64,000 nt of DNA from Winogradskyella bathintestinalis. Lineage in GTDB: Bacteria; Bacteroidota; Bacteroidia; Flavobacteriales; Flavobacteriaceae. Positions 10,431 through 18,582 of the stretch are shown here, piece by piece (positions within the stretch are counted from its first letter, which is position 1; each line of letters begins with the position of its first letter). Under the pieces are notes generated by a model, which made no database searches, was not told where the DNA came from, and saw nothing but the letters and a program-made list of their open reading frames with translations. Position numbers and translations under genes: made by a program. The DNA lies in assembly GCF_030407435.1 (NCBI RefSeq), contig NZ_JASDDK010000001.1, positions 186,001-250,000 on the forward strand, given 5' to 3'.

Positions 10431-10448
10431 TTCCGATAGCTATCGGAA
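10431..10448. repeat. 18-bp perfect palindrome in operon gap
   Basis: TTCCGATAGCTATCGGAA is a perfect 18-bp palindrome in the gap between the GH31 and 646-residue GH13 genes, set inside a larger ACAAGG...CTTGCAGG inverted pair. It sits only 30 bp from the 33-bp element at 10478. An RNA hairpin is the simplest reading. Confidence 0.6.
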
Positions 10449-10477
10449 CTTGCAGGATTGTTTTAATTGGGGCATTT

Positions 10478-10510
10478 AGACCTGCTAGGTTAAAAAAACC
10501 TGCAAGGTCT
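10478..10510. repeat. 33-bp intergenic palindromic repeat, copy A
   Basis: Inverted repeat AGACCTGCTAGGTT / AACCTGCAAGGTCT with a 5-base A-rich centre. It is nearly identical in length and sequence to copy B at 12568-12600, which lies at the equivalent place before the next gene of the operon. It ends 2 bp before the stop codon of the 646-residue GH13 gene in plus coordinates. Confidence 0.75.
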
Positions 10511-10511
10511 T

Positions 10512-12452
10512 TTAAAATTTCGTGGTCAGTATTAAGCTCCCTTTAGAGCTCAACTTTAAACTATTACTCCATGTTATGTTTTCTCTTGAAATGATATTCT
10601 TCAAAGATTTTCCGTTGAGTTCTAATTCTTCAAATCGAGATAAATCCAATTCTTGTGGACTTTCGTTTTTATTGATGATGTGAACTACAGTTTCATTTTC
10701 TGAAATTCTCGCTAAAACATATATTCCATTTTCCGGTGCGAAATGTTTGGTTTTACCATCGTGAATCGCCTCACTTGATTTTCTGTAATTCAACACCTTA
10801 GTTAAAAAGGATTGCATATCTTTTTGTTCTGCTGACAACCCTTCGCCTGTAAAAGCATTAACCGAATCACCTTCCCAACCACCAGGAAAATCAGTTCTTA
10901 TTAATCCATGATCTCCAGGATTATCAAAATCGTCCATTAAGATTTCTGTTCCGTAATAAATTTGTGGAATTCTTGGCATCATCAGTAAATAACTTAAAGC
11001 CATTTTGGTATTAGCAATGTTACCTTTGAATTCTGTAAACACACGACTCTTATCATGGTTATCTAAAAATGCCATAATATCTTTTGGAGATGCATAAGCA
11101 AAATCATTAGCTAAACCTTCGTACATTTTTACGAGGCCTTGGTCCCAAGATTCTTCTTCATTTAGTGCATCTACAATATGCTTTTGCATGGCAAAATCCA
11201 TAGTCGATTTTAAGTTAGACTTGTAACCATCTTTATTTTTTTTACCGTCTTGCCAATAGCCAATGAGCAACGGATTATAACTCCATTCTTCTCCAACGAT
11301 TGAAAAATTAGGATATTCAGTCATAATTGAACCTGCCCAATCACTCATAAATGTTTTATCAGGATAAGGATACGTATCTTGTCGAATACCTCCTAAACCT
11401 AAGGTTTCTACCCACCAAATACTATTCTGAATAATATAGTTCGCCATAAACGGGTTACGCTGATTTAAATCTGGCATACCAGAAACAAACCAACCATCTG
11501 CCATCTCTTGATAATCGCTTTTTGAAGCGTAAAGATCTTGGTTGGTGGTACGTCTGTGACTTGATGTTTTTGTTGATTTATGATCCCAATTATCTCTGTT
11601 TTTCTCGTAATTTTCTTGATAATTTACCCAATCCTTAAATGGTAAATCTTTCATCCACCAATGCTCTAATCCGCAATGATTCGCCACTTGATCCATGATT
11701 AGTTTCATATCTCGCGACCTTAAATCATCGGCTAATTTTCGATACTCTTCTAAGGTTCCAAAACGTGGATCTACTTTATAAAAATCGGTCATGGCGTAAC
11801 CATGATACGAACCACTTGGCATATCATTAATTACAACAGGACATGGCCAAACGGCTGTAAACCCTAAATCTTCAATATAATCTAAGTGGTCTGTGATACC
11901 CTGAATATCTCCACCATGACGCGCATAATCGTCCGTTCTATTAACACCTTGTTGAAGTAATCCTTCTACACTATCATTATTAGGAATAGCGTTAGCAAAA
12001 CGATCTGGTGTGATGAGATAAATTGCATCTGAACTATTAAAACCCTTGAAATCCTCAGCTGATTTTTCTCGTGATTTTAGCTCATAAGTTTGAGTTAATT
12101 CTGAACCGTCTTTAAGTTTAAATGTAATATTAAATTGTCCTGCTTTAGCCGCTTCTGAAATTTCTAAATCTAAAAAAAGATAATTAGGACTGTCTGCTTG
12201 ATACGTTTTAACCAAGCTAACACCTGAATAGTTAATCTTTGCTGTTGCATTTCCGATACTCGGATGCTTCACCAATAATTGTACGTTTTTGTTTTTGAAG
12301 TCAATCCACCAGTTTGGAGGCTCTACCTTTTCTATATCATTTCTGATTTCAGTTACAGGCTCTGAAACTTCTTTTTGTTCAGATGTGGATTCTTGGCACG
12401 AAAACACCGTTACAACTAGTAGCGTTAATAGAATTAGTTTTAGTGTTTTCAT
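10512..12452 (-). CDS. GH13 neopullulanase/cyclomaltodextrinase-type lipoprotein
   Basis: A 646-residue GH13 enzyme with a lipobox at FSC (Cys19). Residues about 44-130 (from PPNWWIDFKN) form the N-terminal beta-sandwich of the cyclomaltodextrinase group, and the last 80 residues form its C-terminal domain. Catalytic regions: MDQVANH (253-259), GGIRQDTYPY with nucleophile Asp359, VGEEW with acid/base Glu388, LDNHDKSR. This architecture matches SusA-type neopullulanase, which opens cyclodextrins and cuts pullulan or short maltodextrins. SusA itself is not a lipoprotein, so membrane anchoring here is a difference. Part of the minus-strand glucan operon. Confidence 0.93.
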   Translation of the reverse strand: MKTLKLILLTLLVVTVFSCQESTSEQKEVSEPVTEIRNDIEKVEPPNWWIDFKNKNVQLLVKHPSIGNATAKINYSGVSLVKTYQADSPNYLFLDLEISEAAKAGQFNITFKLKDGSELTQTYELKSREKSAEDFKGFNSSDAIYLITPDRFANAIPNNDSVEGLLQQGVNRTDDYARHGGDIQGITDHLDYIEDLGFTAVWPCPVVINDMPSGSYHGYAMTDFYKVDPRFGTLEEYRKLADDLRSRDMKLIMDQVANHCGLEHWWMKDLPFKDWVNYQENYEKNRDNWDHKSTKTSSHRRTTNQDLYASKSDYQEMADGWFVSGMPDLNQRNPFMANYIIQNSIWWVETLGLGGIRQDTYPYPDKTFMSDWAGSIMTEYPNFSIVGEEWSYNPLLIGYWQDGKKNKDGYKSNLKSTMDFAMQKHIVDALNEEESWDQGLVKMYEGLANDFAYASPKDIMAFLDNHDKSRVFTEFKGNIANTKMALSYLLMMPRIPQIYYGTEILMDDFDNPGDHGLIRTDFPGGWEGDSVNAFTGEGLSAEQKDMQSFLTKVLNYRKSSEAIHDGKTKHFAPENGIYVLARISENETVVHIINKNESPQELDLSRFEELELNGKSLKNIISRENITWSNSLKLSSKGSLILTTKF

Positions 12453-12517
12453 TGCAATTTATTTTAAAAATGAAACAATTCGTTGTAGTCATCTTAAACA
12501 AATACCTACAAGTTAGA

Positions 12518-12536
12518 TACTGAATCAAATTCAGTA
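12518..12536. repeat. TACTGAAT/ATTCAGTA inverted repeat
   Basis: An 8-bp perfect inverted repeat with a 3-base loop in the gap before the GH13 gene. A related ACTGAAT-TTC-ATTCAGT element is at 62620-62636 upstream of the cyclase-family gene, so this is a dispersed intergenic motif rather than a site specific to the sugar genes. Confidence 0.55.
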
Positions 12537-12567
12537 CATACCTTGCAGGATATTTAATTCATATTTT

Positions 12568-12600
12568 AGACTTGCTAGGTTTTAAAAACCTGCTTGGTCT
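12568..12600. repeat. 33-bp intergenic palindromic repeat, copy B
   Basis: Inverted repeat AGACTTGCTAGGTTT / AAACCTGCTTGGTCT, the same length and nearly the same sequence as copy A at 10478-10510. It lies between the GH65 stop codon and the GH13 start, 7 bp from the GH65 stop. Confidence 0.75.
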
Positions 12601-12607
12601 TCTAAAC

Positions 12608-14914
12608 TTAAACAGTAACCTTATTATTAGAACTAATAGTAACTGCTTTTCCGTTAACAAGAATTTCTAAATCAGCATCTCCTTCTAACTCAAATTGCGT
12701 TTCATTCTGGTTAACACTTACTTTGATAATCTGATGTCTAAAGTTCACTTTAAACGAATACCCTTCCCATTGACTAGGTATTTTAGGTTCAAAAGATAAG
12801 GTGTCATTTTTAATTCGCATACCACCAAAACCTTCAACAATACTCATCCAAGTACCAGCCATAGATGTAATGTGTAAACCTTCATGAACCTCATGATTGT
12901 AATCATCTAAATCTAAACGTGATGTTCTTAAATAGAACGTGTAGGCTTGATCCATTCGGTCTAACTTAGCCGCTTGAATACTATGTACACAAGGTGACAA
13001 TGAACTTTCATGAACTGTGAATGGTTCGTAAAAATCGAAATGGCGCTCTAATTCTTCGTTTGTAAATTGATCTTCGAAGAAATACATGCCTTGCAATAAA
13101 TCTGCTTGCTTAATATAAGGTGAACGTAAGATTCTGTCCCAAGACCATTTTTGATTGATTGGTCGTTGTGACTTGTCTAAATCAGCAACCGTAATTAGTT
13201 CTTTATCTAAAAAGCCATCTTGTTGAAGAAATACATTATGCTCTTCAGAATATGGAAAATACATGTTATCAGCGACTTCTTTCCAAAGTGCTAACTCCTC
13301 TTGTGTGATATTTGTTTTCCCTGAAATTCGTGAATAATCATTGCTATGACCTTCTTTTACTTTTTCAATAGTTTCTAAGGTATAATCAATACACCATTTA
13401 GCGATGTAATTAGTGTACCAATTATTGTTGATGTTGTTTTCGTATTCATTTGGTCCTGTAACACCTAAAATGACATACTTATTTTGTTGGGTTGAAAAAT
13501 TAGCTCTTTGATGCCAAAAACGAGCAATTCCGATTAAAACCTCTAGTCCCATTTCTGGAATATAACTAAAGTCGCCTGTGTATCTGTAATAGTTGAATAT
13601 TGCAAAAGCAATCGCTCCATTTCTATGGATTTCTTCAAAGGTAATTTCCCATTCGTTATGGCATTCTTCACCATTCATGGTTACCATTGGATATAAAGCT
13701 GCACCATTGGTAAAGCCTAATTTTTCAGCATTTTCAATGGCTTTTTGCAAATGATTATGTCTGTAGGCTAATAACTTCCTTGCCACACTTTGATCTTTGG
13801 TCGCCATATAAAACGGAATACAATAAGCTTCCGTATCCCAATAGGTACTTCCACCATACTTTTCTCCCGTAAATCCTTTAGGCCCAATATTTAAAGTTTC
13901 ATCAGTACCTAAATAGGTTTGGTTCAGGTGGAAAATATTAAAACGAATCCCTTGTTGTGCTTTTACATCTCCTTCTATGGTAATATCTGCCATATCCCAA
14001 ATCTGAGCCCAAGTCTGCTTCTGATCTTCTAAAAGTTGAGTAAATCCAGCTGTTGTCGCTGTATTCAATGTTGTTTTTGCTGCTGAGACTAATTCATTTT
14101 TATCATGATTACGATCTACAGTGTAACCTCCAAACTTGTGAATTGTAAATGTTTCGTTTTGTTTGACAGATAATTTATAGACGAAACTAATTTTAGTTTC
14201 AGTCTTTATAGTTTGGGGTTCTAATCCTGTGTTTTGATTATTCACAAAACATTCTGATTGCATAAACGTACAGGTATGAAAATCTGTTTTCATAGTTTGT
14301 GCTTCAATGAAAGCTTGATTATTTTCAACCGTTACACTTGAAATATTCCAAAACATATCATCCCAATTGGAATCTTCGTTAGTAATACCTGCATCTATAT
14401 ATGGTGTGATTATAAGGTCTGCATCAGAATTTAAAGGTATTACCGAATATTCAATAGCACCAATTTCATCTAACCCTAAACTTAAAAAACGTTTAGTATC
14501 AACTTGTAATTCTATATCATTTTGAAGTGTAATTTTAAAACTTCTTGATAACCAACCTTCTTTCATGTTCAACTCTCTTCTGAAATTCTCCACCTTTTTA
14601 CAAGCGAATAAATCGAGTTGTTCATTATTTACATTGATATCAATACCAATCCAACTTGGTGCGTTTAAGACTTTAGCAAAATATTCAGGATAGCCATTTT
14701 TCCACCAACCAACTCTAGTTTTATCTGGATAGTAAACTCCAGCGATGTAACTACCTTGAAAGGTTGGTCCTGAATAGTGTTCTTCAAAATTAGCACGTTG
14801 TCCCATCGCACCATTTCCGATGCTGAATAAACTTTCTGATGCTTTAACCTGATTTGGGTCGAATCCTTCTTCTAAAATTGACCAGTTGTTTGGAATGATG
14901 TAATCTAGGTTCAT
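12608..14914 (-). CDS. GH65 maltose phosphorylase family
   Basis: A 768-residue cytoplasmic enzyme without signal peptide. It should phosphorolyse maltose (or a related glucose disaccharide) to glucose plus beta-glucose 1-phosphate. The GH65 core shows the catalytic-acid motif EWEITFEEIHRNG preceded by TMNGEECHN, YWDTEAYCIPF, and NQKWSWDRILRSPYIKQADLL; the C-terminal HEGLHITSMAGTW motif is also family-typical. Length matches maltose phosphorylases (750-790). The next gene, beta-phosphoglucomutase, uses its product, which is the classic pairing and makes maltose the best substrate guess; kojibiose, trehalose or nigerose phosphorylases share the fold. Confidence 0.93.
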   Translation of the reverse strand: MNLDYIIPNNWSILEEGFDPNQVKASESLFSIGNGAMGQRANFEEHYSGPTFQGSYIAGVYYPDKTRVGWWKNGYPEYFAKVLNAPSWIGIDINVNNEQLDLFACKKVENFRRELNMKEGWLSRSFKITLQNDIELQVDTKRFLSLGLDEIGAIEYSVIPLNSDADLIITPYIDAGITNEDSNWDDMFWNISSVTVENNQAFIEAQTMKTDFHTCTFMQSECFVNNQNTGLEPQTIKTETKISFVYKLSVKQNETFTIHKFGGYTVDRNHDKNELVSAAKTTLNTATTAGFTQLLEDQKQTWAQIWDMADITIEGDVKAQQGIRFNIFHLNQTYLGTDETLNIGPKGFTGEKYGGSTYWDTEAYCIPFYMATKDQSVARKLLAYRHNHLQKAIENAEKLGFTNGAALYPMVTMNGEECHNEWEITFEEIHRNGAIAFAIFNYYRYTGDFSYIPEMGLEVLIGIARFWHQRANFSTQQNKYVILGVTGPNEYENNINNNWYTNYIAKWCIDYTLETIEKVKEGHSNDYSRISGKTNITQEELALWKEVADNMYFPYSEEHNVFLQQDGFLDKELITVADLDKSQRPINQKWSWDRILRSPYIKQADLLQGMYFFEDQFTNEELERHFDFYEPFTVHESSLSPCVHSIQAAKLDRMDQAYTFYLRTSRLDLDDYNHEVHEGLHITSMAGTWMSIVEGFGGMRIKNDTLSFEPKIPSQWEGYSFKVNFRHQIIKVSVNQNETQFELEGDADLEILVNGKAVTISSNNKVTV

Positions 14915-14976
14915 TGTAATGATTTATTTATTGGATTTTGTATAGTGCTAATATGTAGAAAAAACACCCCTAAAGC

Positions 14977-14988
14977 CCCCTCAAGGGG
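14977..14988. repeat. CCCCT-CA-AGGGG hairpin in operon gap
   Basis: A GC-rich 5-bp inverted repeat within an ACCCCTAAAGCCCCCTCAAG stretch in the 98-bp gap between pgmB and GH65. The GC content stands out strongly from the AT-rich surroundings. There is no T-run on the minus strand next to it, so it is an intercistronic hairpin rather than a terminator. Confidence 0.5.
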
Positions 14989-15012
14989 ACAATCCAATCA
15001 TTTAACTTTTTA

Positions 15013-15669
15013 TTAATTTTCTATTAAAGACTTTATAAAATCGTCTGAGATTTCTGTAAAATCATTAAATACGTAGTTGGCGTGCCCTAGGACATCTTTA
15101 CTTCCTATTCCGATAGAAATCATATTTGCTGTATTTGCAGCTGTAACTCCTGCTACTGAATCTTCAAAAACAATACAGTCTTCTGGTTTTATATTAATCT
15201 CTTTTGCAGCGATTAAAAATACTTCTGGATCTGGTTTTGCTTTTGACACATCATTGCCATCTACAATAGCATCAAAACTCGATATTAGATTAACACGTTC
15301 TAAAATTGTTCTTGCATTTTTACTTGCAGAGCCTAATGAAATCGGCTGGTTATTTTCTTTTAAAATGTTTAAAACTCTTGGTACATCTGGTAAGATTTCA
15401 TTGGTATCCATTTCAGCAATAAAGCTTAAGTACTCTTCGTTCTTTTTACCCATGAGTTCGTTAAACAAGTCTTGAGATATGGTTTTATTTCCCCAAGCTA
15501 ATATTTTTTCTAACGAGCGCACTCGGCTAACTCCTTTTAATTGTTCGTTTTCTTCTTCTGTAAAATCGATATCTAAACCTTTAGCTAGTCGTTGCCATGC
15601 TAAAAAGTGATATTTTGCCGTGTCTACGATAACACCATCTAAATCGAATATGAATCCCTTTTTTTTCAT
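15013..15669 (-). CDS. pgmB: Beta-phosphoglucomutase (HAD superfamily)
   Basis: A 218-residue HAD enzyme converting beta-glucose 1-phosphate from GH65 to glucose 6-phosphate in the cytoplasm. Motif I FDLDGVIVDTAKYH supplies the Asp nucleophile and general acid/base Asp; motif II is LGSASKNA, motif III Lys is in SKAKPDPEVF, motif IV is CIVFEDSVAGV. The helical cap signature, LKGVSRVRSLEKIL, is specific to beta-phosphoglucomutase among HAD proteins. It is 9 bp from the MFS start side and in one transcription unit with GH65. Confidence 0.95.
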   Translation of the reverse strand: MKKKGFIFDLDGVIVDTAKYHFLAWQRLAKGLDIDFTEEENEQLKGVSRVRSLEKILAWGNKTISQDLFNELMGKKNEEYLSFIAEMDTNEILPDVPRVLNILKENNQPISLGSASKNARTILERVNLISSFDAIVDGNDVSKAKPDPEVFLIAAKEINIKPEDCIVFEDSVAGVTAANTANMISIGIGSKDVLGHANYVFNDFTEISDDFIKSLIEN

Positions 15670-15678
15670 TTTAAAATT

Positions 15679-17049
15679 TTATTCTGTAGGTTGATATGAA
15701 ATTGCTGCTTTTTCTGTAATTAAGAAATTACATAAGCCAGCGATTATTAAACTTAACCCTGCAATAGTCATAGCATTAATGGCTTCGTCCCCTAAAAGGC
15801 CCGAAATAAAATTAATTCCGCCAAGCGCAGCGATAATTTGAGGAATCACAATGAACATATTGAAAATACCCATAAACATGCCCATTTTTTTGGGGTCCAC
15901 TGAGCTAGAAAGCATCGCGTATGGCATGGATAAAATACTTCCCCATGCAATACCAATTAACATGAAACAATATTTTAGTTGTTCTGGTGAAACCACCATC
16001 ATTAATAAAAATCCCGCTCCTCCGATAAATAAGGATAACATGTGAACATACTTTCTATTGATATTTCGTTTTCTAGTATAGAGAACGAATAATAATGCAA
16101 ATGCCATGGACGATAAACCGTACACTCCCATAGCAGAACCTACTAAATTTGATGCTTTTTGAAAGGCCGTATTTTTAACATCGAAAGCCTCTTTATCTAG
16201 GACATTAGACATATTATAGTCCATTTCTATTGGTGCTGGCATTTGATAAACATGTTCAGTCAGTGCAGGGTTCGCCATACTCCACATCGTAAAAAAGGCA
16301 AACCAGCTAAAAAATTGAATAACGCCTAATTTCTTCATCGTAGAAGGCATATTTCCAATATTATTGACAATATCTGAAATGAAACTACTTTTTTGTGCTT
16401 TCTCTCTTTCAAATTCGTCCATATCCTCTGGTGGATATTCGGTAGTTGTAAAAACTGTGTAGAGAATACTAATTAAGAATACAAATGCCCCTATAGCAAA
16501 AGCGATTTTGACTGAATCTGGAACCACCCCTAAATCCGCTGAATCGCTAACTCCCATTTGAGATACTAGCCAAGGTAGATTACTCGCCACCCAAGTTCCA
16601 ATGCCTATAATTAAGGTTTGCATTACAAAACCATATGTTCTTTGAGATTCATCTAATTTATCTGCCACCAAAGCTCGAAATGGTTCCATAGATACATTTA
16701 TAGAGGCATCGAGAATCCACAGGAATCCGGCAGCAATCCATAACACCGGGGAGTAGGGCACAAAAAATAAGGCTATAGAACTCATAACTGCACCAACCAA
16801 GAAATAAGGTCGTCGTCGTCCAAAACGCGAATGCCAAGTTCGGTCACTCATATAACCAATAATAGGCTGTACGAGTAAACCTGTTAACGGCGCAGCAATC
16901 CACAAAAGCGGAATGTCGTGTTTATCGGCACCAAGAGTTTGAAAAATTCGTGACATAAAGCCACCTTGCAAAGCAAAACCAAACTGAATTCCTAAAAATC
17001 CGAAACTCATGTTCCAAATTTCCCAAAATCCGAGAATACGCTTTTTCAT
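15679..17049 (-). CDS. MFS sugar transporter (maltose/maltodextrin carrier)
   Basis: A 456-residue inner-membrane carrier with about 12 hydrophobic helices. GYMSDRTWHSRFGRRRPY between helices 2 and 3 is the MFS A-loop in the form seen in the SLC45/sucrose-type and GPH-like sugar carriers. It heads the minus-strand catabolic operon, next to the GH65 and pgmB genes, so it most likely brings maltose or short maltodextrins from periplasm to cytoplasm, probably with protons. The substrate is inferred from context. Confidence 0.9.
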   Translation of the reverse strand: MKKRILGFWEIWNMSFGFLGIQFGFALQGGFMSRIFQTLGADKHDIPLLWIAAPLTGLLVQPIIGYMSDRTWHSRFGRRRPYFLVGAVMSSIALFFVPYSPVLWIAAGFLWILDASINVSMEPFRALVADKLDESQRTYGFVMQTLIIGIGTWVASNLPWLVSQMGVSDSADLGVVPDSVKIAFAIGAFVFLISILYTVFTTTEYPPEDMDEFEREKAQKSSFISDIVNNIGNMPSTMKKLGVIQFFSWFAFFTMWSMANPALTEHVYQMPAPIEMDYNMSNVLDKEAFDVKNTAFQKASNLVGSAMGVYGLSSMAFALLFVLYTRKRNINRKYVHMLSLFIGGAGFLLMMVVSPEQLKYCFMLIGIAWGSILSMPYAMLSSSVDPKKMGMFMGIFNMFIVIPQIIAALGGINFISGLLGDEAINAMTIAGLSLIIAGLCNFLITEKAAISYQPTE

Positions 17050-17078
17050 GAAATAGTATGTTTAAATTAATACTATTC

Positions 17079-17097
17079 TGATAAGCTATGCTTATCA
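17079..17097. promoter_or_regulatory. TGATAAGC-TAT-GCTTATCA inverted repeat before MFS gene
   Basis: An 8-bp perfect inverted repeat with a 3-base spacer, 30 bp upstream of the MFS start and 82 bp from the LacI-gene stop. It could be an operator or an mRNA hairpin between the regulator and the catabolic operon. It does not resemble the LacI-type palindrome at 18457. Confidence 0.45.
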
Positions 17098-17178
17098 AAA
17101 CTTATGTGAGAAGTGAAAATATAAGTTTTGAATATTTGGTAAAGATATAAAAGATTTTATAACGACAATAATAAATTT

Positions 17179-18225
17179 TTATTTGGTAGATTCTCGTTCC
17201 ACCAAATCAGTATTAATTACAACCGTCTGAAATTGCTCTTCTTCCACATTAAATTCCTTTTCAATTTTATTTATTAAAAGATCTGCCGCTCGCTCACCCA
17301 TTAACTGCGCATGTTGACTTACTGTAGTTAAACTAGGGGTTGAATGCTTAGAAAGCACCCCATCTGTAAAACCAATTACTTGGATATCATTGGGTACATT
17401 TAAGCCTAGTTTTCGAGCAACTTTCATAGCAGATAACGCGTATAATTCATTTACGGCAAAAACACCATCAATTTTTTTGTGCGCCAAAAAAAGTTGTTCA
17501 ATTTCGGCCTCTAAGGTTTCTAAATGGATTTCATAATCTAGAGAATCGTCCATTTTTAGAATTAATTCTGCTTGTGGGGTAATGTTATGTTCTTGCAAAG
17601 CCTCTATATAACCCTGAGTTCTAAGCTTCCCTACGCTTACATAATCTTTAGTGGTAATTAAAGCGATGGATTTACATTGGTTAGAAATTAATTTTTCTAC
17701 TGCATTTTTTGCTCCATTAAAATCATCAACGATGACCTTATCACACTTGATTTCAGAAACGACCCTATCGAACATTACAATAGGCATGCCTTGACTCATC
17801 GTTTCATTATAATGATGATAATCTTGCTGTAATAACGTTTCTTTAGACATTGATAGAATAAAACCATCTATACTACCATTAGCGAGCATTTCCATATTGA
17901 TAACTTCTTTGGAAAATGACTCATTAGATAAACCAATAATAACGTTATACCCTCTTTTATTAGCTACAAGCTCAACTCCTCTAATAACTTTAGAAAAGAA
18001 ATGATGAACAATTTCAGGAATAATAATTCCAATAGTATTTGTTTTTCGGTTTTTAAGACTAAGAGCGATATTATTAGGTCGGTAATTATATAATTTTGCA
18101 AATGCCTGGACTTTCTGAATGGTATCTGCACTAATTTCCTTACTATTTTTCAATGCTTTAGATACGGTAGAAATAGATACATCGAGTTCTCTAGCTATTT
18201 GTTTTAAGGTTATTTTTCGTTTCAT
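17179..18225 (-). CDS. LacI/GalR-family regulator of the alpha-glucan locus
   Basis: A 348-residue transcription factor. The N-terminal helix-turn-helix (residues 4-26) reads ITLKQIARELDVSISTVSKA, followed by the hinge helix YRPNNIALSLKNRK and a periplasmic-binding-protein-like sensor domain. It lies between the divergent sugar operons and should respond to an alpha-glucan breakdown product such as maltose. A perfect 18-bp palindrome with central CG at 18457-18474, typical for LacI operators, is 232 bp upstream of its start and 109 bp before susC. Most flavobacterial glucan loci use such a LacI protein in place of Bacteroides SusR. Confidence 0.93.
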   Translation of the reverse strand: MKRKITLKQIARELDVSISTVSKALKNSKEISADTIQKVQAFAKLYNYRPNNIALSLKNRKTNTIGIIIPEIVHHFFSKVIRGVELVANKRGYNVIIGLSNESFSKEVINMEMLANGSIDGFILSMSKETLLQQDYHHYNETMSQGMPIVMFDRVVSEIKCDKVIVDDFNGAKNAVEKLISNQCKSIALITTKDYVSVGKLRTQGYIEALQEHNITPQAELILKMDDSLDYEIHLETLEAEIEQLFLAHKKIDGVFAVNELYALSAMKVARKLGLNVPNDIQVIGFTDGVLSKHSTPSLTTVSQHAQLMGERAADLLINKIEKEFNVEEEQFQTVVINTDLVERESTK

Positions 18226-18582
18226 GTATATGCTCTATTATTTTTTATAATTTGATAATATTCACTGAAATCATCATTTTTAATGACAGAATTATGACCA
18301 TAATGATGCCATAATTTTACTATTATTTCAAACGAATATAGCTTAATTATTAATTTTAAAATTTTCGACTTCGTAATTCTTCTGTATTCTGATTGAAAAA
18401 TGCTCGGTTATTTTTTATTTCATTTATTATTCTCTTAATTACCTAAAAGTTTTTAACACGAAAACGTTTTCGTGACTTTCGTCATACAATTTAACGACTA
18501 GTTCATATTAAATTTACATAGATTTATCCCGAGAAGTGAAAATATAAATCTAAAAACTAAGTAATTAACTTAAAATCATTGT
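18226..18582. promoter_or_regulatory. Divergent control region between lacI-type gene and susC
   Basis: This 357-bp gap holds the promoters of the regulator (minus) and the susCDE-amylase operon (plus). It contains the 18-bp palindrome at 18457-18474 and, close to susC, the 17-base string GAGAAGTGAAAATATAA at 18531-18547, which recurs exactly at 17108-17124 before the MFS gene. I see no convincing TTTG / TAnnTTTG pair for susC; TACAATTT at 18485 is the nearest -7 candidate. Confidence 0.6.
18457..18474. promoter_or_regulatory. LacI-family operator, perfect 18-bp palindrome
   Basis: CACGAAAACGTTTTCGTG is a perfect palindrome centred on CG, the hallmark of LacI/GalR operators. It is 109 bp upstream of the susC start. 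The regulator encoded next door is the obvious ligand. No second copy was seen before the MFS operon. Confidence 0.8.
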
